Assembly: GCF_021646545.1 (NCBI RefSeq)
Contig: NZ_JAKIRP010000006.1
Location: 1 to 64,000, forward strand
Reading direction: 5' to 3'
Source: Chitinophaga filiformis
GTDB taxonomy: Bacteria > Bacteroidota > Bacteroidia > Chitinophagales > Chitinophagaceae
DNA: 64,000 nt
The translations under genes and the position numbers were made by a program. Below, in pieces: positions 17,047 to 25,598 of the stretch (positions are counted from its first letter, which is position 1; each line of letters begins with the position of its first letter). The notes beneath the pieces were generated by a model. That model was given only the letters and a program-made list of their open reading frames with translations, searched no databases and was not told where the DNA came from.

Positions 17047-19503
17047 TCAATCTCTTAATCGGAGAAAGCCGCGTTCCAGTCCTGCATCCCTGGCCATTTG
17101 TTCATGCTCCATTGCCTTTGCTTCATCTTTCACCTCGTCATTATACAGATAGAGACGGCGTATTTCCAGGTGAGCATCTGCAGCCCCTAATTCAACCGCC
17201 TTTAAGTACCAATGAATAGCTTTCCGCGGATCAGGTTTGTAGACCCACCCCCCTTCGTACATTCTGGCAAGGTTGAACGCACAGTCAGTATCATTATATT
17301 TGACCCCGGCCTTGTAAGCCTCCAGTGCATTTTTATAGTCGCCGGTACGCTCGGATAAGATACCCACATCATTATGGCATTCATACCCCATCCTGCTCGC
17401 ACATGCCAAATGCATCAGGGCTTGTTTATCATCCTGCTCCACGTGTTCGCCATTGAAGTAGAGCATTCCCAGGTTGTAGTGGGCATGTGGAACATGCTTC
17501 GCAGCAGACTGTGTGTATAGTTCCAACGCTTTATTGACATCTGGTGCAGTACCCATTCCATTGATATAACAATTGGCAAGTCCGTTGGCAGCATGAGGCG
17601 AGCCTGCTTCTGTACCACGACGGTACCACTCAAATGCAGCTGTTTCGTTTATATAACCATCAGCAGATTCGTAGAGATAACCGAGATCGTTCATAGCCCC
17701 GCCATGCCCCTTTTCAGCCGCCAGTTTATAATAACGGATAGCGTCCTCATACTGCTGTTTTTCGAAGGCGTCAAATCCTTTCTGGTAGAGCATATCTGAC
17801 GGAATATCGTCACCGGCCAGGGTTAAGAGCAAATTCAGTTCCTTTTCGCTGTACAGATAACGCATGTTTTCTGCTAGCCTGTCTGCCACCTCAGCGGATG
17901 ACAATTGCAATATATTACCCAGATGATCTATACGGAAAGCGGCGTCTGTATTCAGAGCCAGCGTCTCCCAGCCATTGTCATCATTCCAGCGTACATTTCC
18001 GATAATCTTGTGAAAGGTAGCAGATATCACCGGTTTATCCGCCAGGTAAAGTCCTTCTTTTTTAGCTTTAGTTAATATAAACGCCTTTTCGGTGAGCAGG
18101 GTGATGCGATTATACTCCGCCTCAAGCAGCCAGCCTTTAGAGGCTGAGTACAAGCCATATTTGCTATTACTCTTAACGATCACTACATCATCATGTGCAT
18201 GTGAGATATCCTGGTAAATGACAGGCAGCAGCTCCCGGCCATCAGCAGTCACCAGGCCACTCCGTCTCAGTTTTTTATCATCATAAAATTGTGAGATACA
18301 CAACAGTGGGGCATCATTGAAAGTACCTGCCCATGTTACATTATCAATACTGTCGTCGCCGATCCTTGTAAATGCCGGCGTATAAAAATGCCGCGTACCA
18401 GAGGTATGATATGCAGACAACAGCGACATCTCTCCGGCATGTATCATGTCCATATCCGCCCTGAATGTGAATGGCAGCCTTAACGCCAACGAGGTGTCGA
18501 TCACACCGTAGTTGCCATCATTCCCGACAGCATACAGCTGCGGTACTTCGGAGATCAGCTGCAGGTCATCATAACCTGTTGCAGGTTCCGGCATACCTGG
18601 TTGTATCAGGAATTGCTTTTTGCCAGTTTCCACTATTGCATAACCTTTGAATGTATCGAACGCATCATCGTATTTAAGTGCAGTAACAGGCTGCCCACTA
18701 CGATTTACATATCCGTATTTTCCACCACGTTTTACTACTGCAAAAGATTCTTCTTCGGGGAAAATAAACACTTCGTCATACTCAGCAGGGATAAGGATAT
18801 TGCCATTACTATCCTTCAGTCCCATCAGACCATTCTCGATAAAGGATACCTCCTCTTCCTCTTCATCCTCAAAATACCCTGACTGGATCACGTTCCAGCC
18901 ATACCCGTAAGCACTGTTACTGAAGAACTGACGGAAAGTTTTTAGCTGATAAGGGTTACTCTGTACATCGGGGCATTGATCCAGTAGTCCCGGATCATTA
19001 GCATTGATCGCCCCCTGTATACAGGCATTGGTATCCTGGATAAGCTCCAGCAGCTCTTTCGCCTGTTCCTGATGTGTGGCATCACTCATATTGAATACAT
19101 CCCAGGCGTCGAGGTGGAAACTGTTAAAGCGGGCTTTCTTATCCAGGAAATTGAAGATCTTTTCCTTTTGCGCCCGAAACTCCTCCGGATTGTCGGTGAG
19201 CTGGTCCGCATGCTGGTCAATGAATGAATAGAAAGCTTTCAGCGCCGCTATGCCTGGTGCGGCATCTGCATATATTCCCCCACTATCTCCGTTATAAAGC
19301 GGTGGCGCCAGGAAAGGACTCTCCACAAACAATGGATGCAGGAAGAAAGGGAACTCATACCCCCATTCCATCATCAGCAGTGTTTCATTGTTATTGTTAC
19401 CGATAGCGGGCAAAATTTTTGACAGGATCCCTCCTTTGTTGGGTGTTGTTGGGGTACGGGGTGCTGTATTGTTGAAATTGTACAGATAGATACGGTGCGC
19501 CAT
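17047..19503 (-). CDS. WG-repeat and Sel1-repeat scaffold protein
   Basis: An 818-residue protein without signal peptide. The first 200 residues are helical and unrecognised. From about 220 to 510 there are degenerate WG repeats (GLMGLKDSNGNILIPAEYDEV, KYGYVNRSGQPVTALKYDD, KYGLYSASKGWLLEAEYNRI). From about 590 to the end are Sel1-type TPR-like repeats (AMNDLGYLYESADGY, AANGLANCYINGMGTAPD, AHYNLGMLYFNGEHVEQDD, CAFNLARMYEGGW). An acidic run (EDEEEEE) precedes the WG part. Both repeat types mediate protein-protein contacts. It lies 161 bases downstream of a four-gene operon on the same strand and may be co-expressed with it. Confidence 0.8.
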   Translation of the reverse strand: MAHRIYLYNFNNTAPRTPTTPNKGGILSKILPAIGNNNNETLLMMEWGYEFPFFLHPLFVESPFLAPPLYNGDSGGIYADAAPGIAALKAFYSFIDQHADQLTDNPEEFRAQKEKIFNFLDKKARFNSFHLDAWDVFNMSDATHQEQAKELLELIQDTNACIQGAINANDPGLLDQCPDVQSNPYQLKTFRQFFSNSAYGYGWNVIQSGYFEDEEEEEVSFIENGLMGLKDSNGNILIPAEYDEVFIFPEEESFAVVKRGGKYGYVNRSGQPVTALKYDDAFDTFKGYAIVETGKKQFLIQPGMPEPATGYDDLQLISEVPQLYAVGNDGNYGVIDTSLALRLPFTFRADMDMIHAGEMSLLSAYHTSGTRHFYTPAFTRIGDDSIDNVTWAGTFNDAPLLCISQFYDDKKLRRSGLVTADGRELLPVIYQDISHAHDDVVIVKSNSKYGLYSASKGWLLEAEYNRITLLTEKAFILTKAKKEGLYLADKPVISATFHKIIGNVRWNDDNGWETLALNTDAAFRIDHLGNILQLSSAEVADRLAENMRYLYSEKELNLLLTLAGDDIPSDMLYQKGFDAFEKQQYEDAIRYYKLAAEKGHGGAMNDLGYLYESADGYINETAAFEWYRRGTEAGSPHAANGLANCYINGMGTAPDVNKALELYTQSAAKHVPHAHYNLGMLYFNGEHVEQDDKQALMHLACASRMGYECHNDVGILSERTGDYKNALEAYKAGVKYNDTDCAFNLARMYEGGWVYKPDPRKAIHWYLKAVELGAADAHLEIRRLYLYNDEVKDEAKAMEHEQMARDAGLERGFLRLRD

Positions 19504-19664
19504 AGTTTAGTTCCTTTCTGTTTGATAAACGCTCTTGATAATTTTGTTGGCTATAAAAAAAGTGGTCCGAAGTTAAGGCAATAATGGACATGTATAAGTC
19601 CCTTTAAACACCGTCGCATACGATATTTTTGTACAGGCTAACAACAAGCAAGGATAGGTGATGA

Positions 19665-20483
19665 CTAATCTTGTTTAAAAAAAGGTATTTCATCCAACTG
19701 GGTGAAATATGCGGACGATGTGATCCCAATTTTATTAAACAAATTCCTCCAAAAAAGCTGGATCTCCCTCTTATCGCAGCCTGCATTCATTGATAGTATC
19801 ATCGGCACTTTTTTGGTGTACGTAAGGTGGATGTTCCAATGCTTTCCCCCGTAATTCCTGGGCATGATGATAGTTCTGTAAAGCGCACTGGAAGGATCGT
19901 CCAATTGCCTTTTGACCTCATTTAACTCTTTCGGTTGACATTCACCATTATTTTTAATAAAACGAAAATAACAGCTCGCCCAGGAATCATTATCCGTATC
20001 ATCGCTGCTGTATGCACCAGCATTTTCAACCAGGTCTGTGTTCATTACCAACTCATAAAACATGGTAGAATCGGTCAATTCCCTCGACAAGGCCTCACCG
20101 AGGCAATTTATGACGGCCTTTTCTTCATAATCAGCCCCCGTTCTGACATAATTTTTTAATGTATCAATAAGATCCAGCAAGGTTTTTTCCCTGTATTCAT
20201 AATCGGCCGAGGATGAAAAAAAGGCGGAAAACTCAGTTTTGTCATTAACCGGCCTGGTTAAGTAAATCTTTACATCTAAATCTGAGCAGGAATCAGGCAG
20301 GTATTGCACCACTTTACTTTCGAGATGTTCTAATGAGCTTATCAGTGTTTTATCTACATCATCACATATCAAAATATACTTCTTTTTATAGCTGTTTACA
20401 GGCGTACAATGAGAAAATGCCATTGTCATTATAAACAAAAGCAGCCATCTACTCATGCCGGTAGTTCGATTTCTATAGTTCAT
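19665..20483 (-). CDS. Lipoprotein of unknown function, possibly VWA-like
   Basis: A 272-residue protein with a signal and lipobox (TMAFSHC). An internal Met (MSRWLLLFIM) ten residues in is an alternative start. The mature N-terminus is KKYILICDDVDKTLISSLEHL, followed later by DLDVKIYLTRP. This beta-helix-beta order and DxDxT arrangement faintly recall a von Willebrand A domain with an altered metal site; that is an inference only. It is the last gene of the tight four-gene operon (7 bases after the preceding gene). Confidence 0.65.
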   Translation of the reverse strand: MNYRNRTTGMSRWLLLFIMTMAFSHCTPVNSYKKKYILICDDVDKTLISSLEHLESKVVQYLPDSCSDLDVKIYLTRPVNDKTEFSAFFSSSADYEYREKTLLDLIDTLKNYVRTGADYEEKAVINCLGEALSRELTDSTMFYELVMNTDLVENAGAYSSDDTDNDSWASCYFRFIKNNGECQPKELNEVKRQLDDPSSALYRTIIMPRNYGGKHWNIHLTYTKKVPMILSMNAGCDKREIQLFWRNLFNKIGITSSAYFTQLDEIPFFKQD

Positions 20484-20490
20484 ATTAAGC

Positions 20491-21822
20491 TCATGATTGA
20501 TTCACGTGATCTTGTCTGATGATCAAAGAGTTTGGAAGGGGAGTATTCTTCTTTGATTTAAACCCTTGTCTAACTTTGTAGATACACATTTTTTCCACGC
20601 TCGACAACTGAGTTTTCAGATGTGTCAAAAACTCCTTACCAAAGGAATCTATCTCACCCTGAATAAATACTTTATCTTTTTCTATCTGTTGTAGTTTGTT
20701 ATTCCATTTGCTGCGAAATCTTCTTATTCTTCTTTCAAGTGGTTTTAGCCGACCCATTTTCTTTGTCTCAAGTATCTGATGGAACAAATAAGCGGCCTTT
20801 CTTAATACCATTGCATTTGCAAATGCGATCGTCACGGAGAAGAAGCCAATTAAAATACCATCGTGGGAAAAATATTTCAATATATCTCTTTCCCGGGATT
20901 TTGTAGAGTACATATAGGATAGGAAAATAACTGCGGAAAAGAAAATAAGCGTTATAATAAAGGTCCTTCTCCTGGTCCGATGCATTAATCGGTCCATGGT
21001 AAAATCCCAGAAAAAGGCAAAAGAAAGTGTAATGGCGATACAAAACAGGGCCGAAAAGCACAGATCAATCTGCGTTCTCCACTTTGCGAAGTCATTTCCC
21101 AATACATCATTCACCAGTTGCCTCATAATCCGCAGAGATAATCCGATCTCTCCTACTGAAAATATACCAGCAATTAATAAAAGCGATATAACAACTGTCC
21201 AGGTAGGAGGATAAAGCCGGGTATGTACATAGGATCTGTTTTTCTTTATAGTGTCTTTGAGTTTTGAGGTTGTCATCTCCAGCAGTGAAAAAAACTGCCT
21301 TTGCTTTAGGATACCTGCTAAAAATGCAGCGTCTTTGCTTCCGCTTATCACTTCGTTCAGATTTCTATCTGCCGCCTTTATGCCGCCATCGATAACATCA
21401 TATAGAGCAGTCTCCTGAGTGGCGAGCTTCTTGAACTCATGCTGTTTATCAAGATTGTATTTCTTTCTCTCAACGAGATTAAACAGTTCCCCATTGTTGT
21501 TTTCCACTGAGAGCTTAGCTGCGATTGCCTCGCCCTCCCTTTTTAAATTCTCCAGCTCAGTTTTACAGAGGTCATTATATTGTGTATTTAATGAATCGAG
21601 CTCCCCGTTTATTTTAGCAAAGAGGGAAGGAATAAAATGCCTGCTATAATCGTCTACTTCTTCTGCTGTGTTAAAATTGTGCCCAATGCTAACATAATTC
21701 TCTCCGTCTGCCGCTATTCTGTTCTTTCGGAGGGCCCTGTTCAGAAAATCAGTTAATTCTCTTTTAACACGCCGTCTTTCATTTCTCCGCCTTTTATTTT
21801 CATAGCTACTTCCTGTAAACAT
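20491..21822 (-). CDS. Four-helix membrane protein with flanking coiled coils, unknown family
   Basis: A 443-residue protein. Residues 1-200 are charged and largely helical or coiled-coil (FAKINGELDSLNTQYNDLC, ENLKREGEAIAAKL). Four transmembrane segments lie at about 207-230, 251-272, 287-306 and 321-345. A basic coiled coil follows (KPLERRIRRFRSKWNNKLQQIEKDKVFIQGEI) to about residue 420. The topology of long cytoplasmic helices around a small membrane core recalls MotA/ExbB-type or defence-type membrane motors, but I see no MotA or ExbB signature. It is third in the operon, 14 bases after its upstream neighbour. Confidence 0.7.
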   Translation of the reverse strand: MFTGSSYENKRRRNERRRVKRELTDFLNRALRKNRIAADGENYVSIGHNFNTAEEVDDYSRHFIPSLFAKINGELDSLNTQYNDLCKTELENLKREGEAIAAKLSVENNNGELFNLVERKKYNLDKQHEFKKLATQETALYDVIDGGIKAADRNLNEVISGSKDAAFLAGILKQRQFFSLLEMTTSKLKDTIKKNRSYVHTRLYPPTWTVVISLLLIAGIFSVGEIGLSLRIMRQLVNDVLGNDFAKWRTQIDLCFSALFCIAITLSFAFFWDFTMDRLMHRTRRRTFIITLIFFSAVIFLSYMYSTKSRERDILKYFSHDGILIGFFSVTIAFANAMVLRKAAYLFHQILETKKMGRLKPLERRIRRFRSKWNNKLQQIEKDKVFIQGEIDSFGKEFLTHLKTQLSSVEKMCIYKVRQGFKSKKNTPLPNSLIIRQDHVNQS

Positions 21823-21836
21823 CTGTTCTTACTTTT

Positions 21837-22415
21837 CTATGAAAAAATGCCATTAACAGCTCCATTTTGAGATTGACCATACCTATATCCCTCTTCCATC
21901 CTGATAAACTTCAGCCGACTTCTTTTAAGATCAAGTAGAAATTGCTGGTGATCAGATTTCACGTGCTGAGTAAGTTGCGTAAGCTGGGCTCCGGCATCTG
22001 ATAATTTTTCTTTTAAGTCCCTTTCTATGCTATCATCATTTTCCAATGTTGTTTTCAATTTACTGTACCAGGTGTCGTACAATTCCTTTGCCTTTTGCTC
22101 CAGGAAAGGATTCTGCCCCACCTTCCCTACCAACAACTCATTCAGGGTAGCAAATGCAGTCTTTGCTCCAGCGGCAATTTTACTGACGTCTTCTTCAAGT
22201 TTTGTCCGATAGGTTTTAAGCGAAGCAAAAAGCTCATTCATCCTGGCAGTATAATTATCAAATCCTTCCTTTTCCTTTGCCTCAAGGTGTTCCCACAGAT
22301 CATTTATTACCTTCTTATACTCTTCTATCAGTTCTTTCTTTCCTTGCAGACCAAACCCCTTTCCTATTTCAAACTGCAAATCTAATTCCTCCTCAATGTT
22401 ATTCTGTTCACTCAT
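21837..22415 (-). CDS. Soluble coiled-coil protein of unknown function
   Basis: A 192-residue acidic, almost wholly helical protein with no signal or membrane segment. Heptad-like stretches include LIEEYKKVINDLWEHLEAKEKEGF and FASLKTYRTKLEEDVSKI. I recognise no family. Its start follows the stop of the OmpA-like gene after one base, so the two are almost certainly translated together; it probably bridges the membrane components of the operon (inference). Confidence 0.65.
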   Translation of the reverse strand: MSEQNNIEEELDLQFEIGKGFGLQGKKELIEEYKKVINDLWEHLEAKEKEGFDNYTARMNELFASLKTYRTKLEEDVSKIAAGAKTAFATLNELLVGKVGQNPFLEQKAKELYDTWYSKLKTTLENDDSIERDLKEKLSDAGAQLTQLTQHVKSDHQQFLLDLKRSRLKFIRMEEGYRYGQSQNGAVNGIFS

Positions 22416-22416
22416 G

Positions 22417-23592
22417 TTAATTCTCTTTAATTATTTTAATTTCTACAGACCGCCGATGTGTATCATCCAGGCCCAGGTCATTGTTGACGCCATACCCTGT
22501 ATAGAATATTTTAAGATGGTCCATACCTGGCTTCCTGGTAATATGTTCATAGCAACTTCCCCCTCTTGCAAAGGATAGCGAGAGGTTATCTGTTATAGTT
22601 GTTATTTCCCTGGCTGGAATATTTTTATCAGGCAATAGCTTACCTACATCTGTTACGTGTGCAATTCCGTCATAGGGAATGTTTCCTACCTGGGCAGGAT
22701 CTGTGTATCCTTGAAATATAACTGTGTACTTAACATTTGGAGATTTATGCAGCTGACTGCATAACGCATCCAGTATTAATGTGCTTAAGAGCGTAAGCCG
22801 ATAACCCCCCTTTTCAAAAAACAGCTGCCGGCAATTATTGATATCATCACATTCGGATATCATCCTGGCCACTGTCCGGGTATTAGCACAATGATTACAT
22901 AAGTAGGTGAATATTTCAGGGAAGGAGGTATTTACTTCATTTTCCGTGAGCAATCGTTTCGTAACCAGATCATCAATAGCGGCTTTAAGACAGATCAGAT
23001 CAGTGTACTTAACAAGGTCATTAATATCGTTACTGTTTGCAAATCCCAATCGGATGTCATTCTTATATCTGCATGTAATGGTATCGATAGATTCATTAAA
23101 ATAGATCAGGTGTTTATCAGTCAGGATATCAATTATCTTCTTCCCAGTGGCTTCCGTCTCCTCAAAGAACCTCAATAACTTCATCCCATAGGGTGGCATA
23201 TTAGCATTCACCAGTTGTGCATCAGCCTCCCGAAGGGCTTTGCCGATCTTTTCAAGTCTAGTCGTCTTAAAGTTTTCCTTATTCACTTCTGCCGAATCGG
23301 GCACGGGCACCGTATAGCGGATTTTAAATATCGGTACGCCATTGTGTTTAAAAGCGGGCAAAGTAATGTTAGCGCAGGAAGAAAGGGATGTCGTCGTTAC
23401 TCCCCAAAAAAACTCCTTACATTTTTGAGCATTTGTTTTTTTGGGATCCTCATAATCTATAAAAAAGAGATAGAAACCAACCATCAATAAACCCAGACAT
23501 AATACTCCAATTATCGGTATCGTTACTTTTTTATTCTTGTTTGATATTAACCAATTGATGAGCCAATTGACGAACTTCATATTGTCATCCAT
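22417..23592 (-). CDS. Membrane-anchored protein with divergent OmpA/MotB-like C-terminus
   Basis: A 391-residue protein with a short N-terminal cytoplasmic part, one transmembrane helix at about 24-46 and a long extracytoplasmic region. The last 100 residues follow the OmpA-like order: YTVIFQGYTDPAQVG for the G-H-T-D region, LSLSFARGGSCYEHI for LSxxRAxxV, FYTGYGVNN for GYGExxP, and HRRSVEIKI for NRRVEI. The peptidoglycan-binding Asp and Arg positions are therefore partly kept. The middle region is cysteine-containing and unrecognised. As first gene of the operon it may anchor the complex to the wall, as MotB or ZorB do. I infer OmpA-like membership from motif order alone. Confidence 0.65.
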   Translation of the reverse strand: MDDNMKFVNWLINWLISNKNKKVTIPIIGVLCLGLLMVGFYLFFIDYEDPKKTNAQKCKEFFWGVTTTSLSSCANITLPAFKHNGVPIFKIRYTVPVPDSAEVNKENFKTTRLEKIGKALREADAQLVNANMPPYGMKLLRFFEETEATGKKIIDILTDKHLIYFNESIDTITCRYKNDIRLGFANSNDINDLVKYTDLICLKAAIDDLVTKRLLTENEVNTSFPEIFTYLCNHCANTRTVARMISECDDINNCRQLFFEKGGYRLTLLSTLILDALCSQLHKSPNVKYTVIFQGYTDPAQVGNIPYDGIAHVTDVGKLLPDKNIPAREITTITDNLSLSFARGGSCYEHITRKPGMDHLKIFYTGYGVNNDLGLDDTHRRSVEIKIIKEN

Positions 23593-23969
23593 AGATACGC
23601 ATGAATTGTTGTTACGTGAACGGTATTGAAGGAATTGTAATGAGGGATTGGTTATATTCTTCCATTGAGACCTAGTAAATGATTATTTCAATAGGTGTTA
23701 CTGTTTAAAATACTTAGCATTCCCTTTATACGTTGCAATCGATCAAAATATTAAATAACAGCAGACAGCTATACGAGGGTCGCTGCAATGCAAAATAAGT
23801 ACTCAATCTTTTTAAGAAAAAGTTATAATGATAACCGTATGTTGTTTGGACCTGCTATGATCTATATCAAAACCTGCTCTGCAGCGCTGTATACGACATA
23901 TATAATATATAACACTTTTAACAGGTCTTATCATTTCACTTCCATCCATTATTTTGGACAACAACTTAT

Positions 23970-23997
23970 ACGCAAACGTTATCGGTAACGATTGCGT
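23970..23997. promoter_or_regulatory. 28-base palindromic operator-like site
   Basis: ACGCAA-n-CGTTA-nnnn-TAACG-n-TTGCGT is symmetric over 28 bases with mismatches only at the spacer positions. It resembles a LacI/GntR-type operator. It lies about 275 bases before the PL3 start, in the 678-base region 23593-24270 between the divergent envelope operon and the PL3 gene, so it could control either. The remainder of that gap shows no gene I would support. Confidence 0.55.
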
Positions 23998-24270
23998 AAA
24001 TATACCTGGCCACTTTGCCGGATGATTTGTTGTTTTTGAATATTTTTGGGTGTCAACCTAAAGGACCGTATTTGTAACGAAGCGTAACCATGTTATAAGA
24101 AACCCTTTGTACTGAAAGCCCGGAATAGTTTACCATTTTTTTCTTTTTCACATACTGACCTGTATTGTACCGTATAACTGCGTCCCTGCAGCCTTTTCAT
24201 TATGGCTACGCAGATGACTATTGTGTTCTTGCTACGTTTGATCTATTCATCATTTATAAATTTCACACAC

Positions 24271-24972
24271 ATGAAAACAAACCACTTATTCCTGGCCATG
24301 TTAACCGGCTCGCTGATAGCCGGCTGCGCCAAAGAACAGCACACCGATCCGGCTAAACTCAAAGACGATGCCGCTGTTGCTGCAACAGATGTTTCCATTA
24401 AGGCCAATGTACCTATCACCCAAACTATTATTGTAAAAGCAGGACAAACCTATGATGGTGGTGGCAATACAATTATCGCCTCTGGTATGGGCGATGGCAG
24501 TCAGGCGGAGAATCAGAAGCCTATTTTCCGGCTGGAAAATGGTGCTGTGCTTAAAAACGTAAAGATAGGTGCTCCCGGTTGCGACGGTGTGCATGTATAT
24601 GGAAATGCCACGCTGGAAAACGTGCAATGGCTGGATGTTGGAGAAGACGCTATGACGCTTAAATCAAAAGGCACAGTAACACTGACCAACTGCGTTGCAC
24701 AACAGGCATATGATAAGATACTACAGATAAATGCAGACGGGACTATCATACTGAACAACTTCAGGGCAACCACTTTTGGAAAAGTACTGCGTACAAATGG
24801 TAGTGGCCAGTATGCGGTGACCGTCACTATCAATGGCGGTACTTTTTCAGGCGGTACAAACATTGTGCGTACGGAGAGTGTGAACCTGAGAGTACGGTAC
24901 AGGAATATTACGACTTCCAACGTTAGTAAACTATGGGAGGTACCTAATGCGTCCCAGGTAAGTACGTATTAA
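24271..24972 (+). CDS. PL3-family pectate lyase lipoprotein
   Basis: About 233 residues from ATG 24271 (MKTNHLFLAMLTGSLIAGC), with a lipobox ending at LIAGC; the open frame upstream to 24202 is unlikely. Family 3 pectate lyases cleave polygalacturonate by beta-elimination using calcium. The PL3 core is clear: GAVLKNVKIGAPGCDGVHVYGNATLENVQWLDVGEDAMTLK-like sequence spans about residues 90-130. The small parallel beta-helix length fits the family. Likely on the cell surface, supplying oligomers to the SusC/D pair downstream. Confidence 0.88.
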   Translation: MKTNHLFLAMLTGSLIAGCAKEQHTDPAKLKDDAAVAATDVSIKANVPITQTIIVKAGQTYDGGGNTIIASGMGDGSQAENQKPIFRLENGAVLKNVKIGAPGCDGVHVYGNATLENVQWLDVGEDAMTLKSKGTVTLTNCVAQQAYDKILQINADGTIILNNFRATTFGKVLRTNGSGQYAVTVTINGGTFSGGTNIVRTESVNLRVRYRNITTSNVSKLWEVPNASQVSTY

Positions 24973-24980
24973 GAATGAGG

Positions 24981-25014
24981 AACGGGTACATGTTGAGCAT
25001 AATATGTACCCGTT
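24981..25014 (+). terminator. Hairpin after the PL3 gene
   Basis: Arms 24981-24991 (AACGGGTACAT) and 25004-25014 pair exactly around a 12-base loop, eight bases past the PL3 stop. Only a short T run follows, so termination strength is uncertain. Confidence 0.6.
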
Positions 25015-25598
25015 TGAATCGGAATTCAAGGCAAATGCATCGTTCTTTACCAATGCCTCCCATCCTTACATTTGGCAGTCATAAAGAAGCAGTATCTCTG
25101 CAGGTGGATAAGCTTCCATTGCATATGCTCGCGCGAAGAGACTCTTATGATTCCCTGCAGCCACTCATAACGCACGCCTGCATCCATAAGCCCCATCTTT
25201 CTCTGCGAGAAAAGTTTGGCTTCTCAAATCGTCCTAAAAAGCGTTCCTAAACTCCGCATGCAACATTTTCGCGGCTACATATGGCCAGATCGATTATAAT
25301 TCAAAGACTTATCGATAACTCCTATTTTCTTACCGGATTCTAACCTAAGTTTCAATGTTATTTTTATATCTTTAGCATAAGTAATAATTCTAAATCCAAA
25401 ATCTAAATCCTAAATCCTTATTCTAAACCGGTTAAGAACTGTATTGTGATGCCATAAGAGTATACAAGGACCCAATTTAATCTCCACAGATGTACAGGGT
25501 GACAAAACCGTATGCGACGACGGGCGGGATTTCTATTGCGAAAAATTTCAAAAAAAGATCTATCAACACGACAACCAAAATTTAAATTAAAGCAACTT
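25015..25598. other. Non-coding leader upstream of susC
   Basis: This gap of nearly 600 bases contains no gene I can support. It includes short A/T-rich direct repeats of CTAAATCC type around 25390-25425. The promoter of the SusC gene is expected here but no clear TTTG/TAnnTTTG pair was found. Confidence 0.5.

Noticed and set aside
20491..21822. MotA/ZorA identity for the four-helix membrane protein
   Set aside because: Topology is suggestive but I see no MotA/ExbB sequence signature; left as unknown.
23788..23988. 66-codon frame upstream of PL3
   Set aside because: Asn/Tyr-rich with no conserved-looking features, in an A/T-rich regulatory gap; overlaps the palindromic operator.
24975..25250. 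91-codon frame after the PL3 gene
   Set aside because: Starts within the hairpin after PL3 and has random-looking composition.
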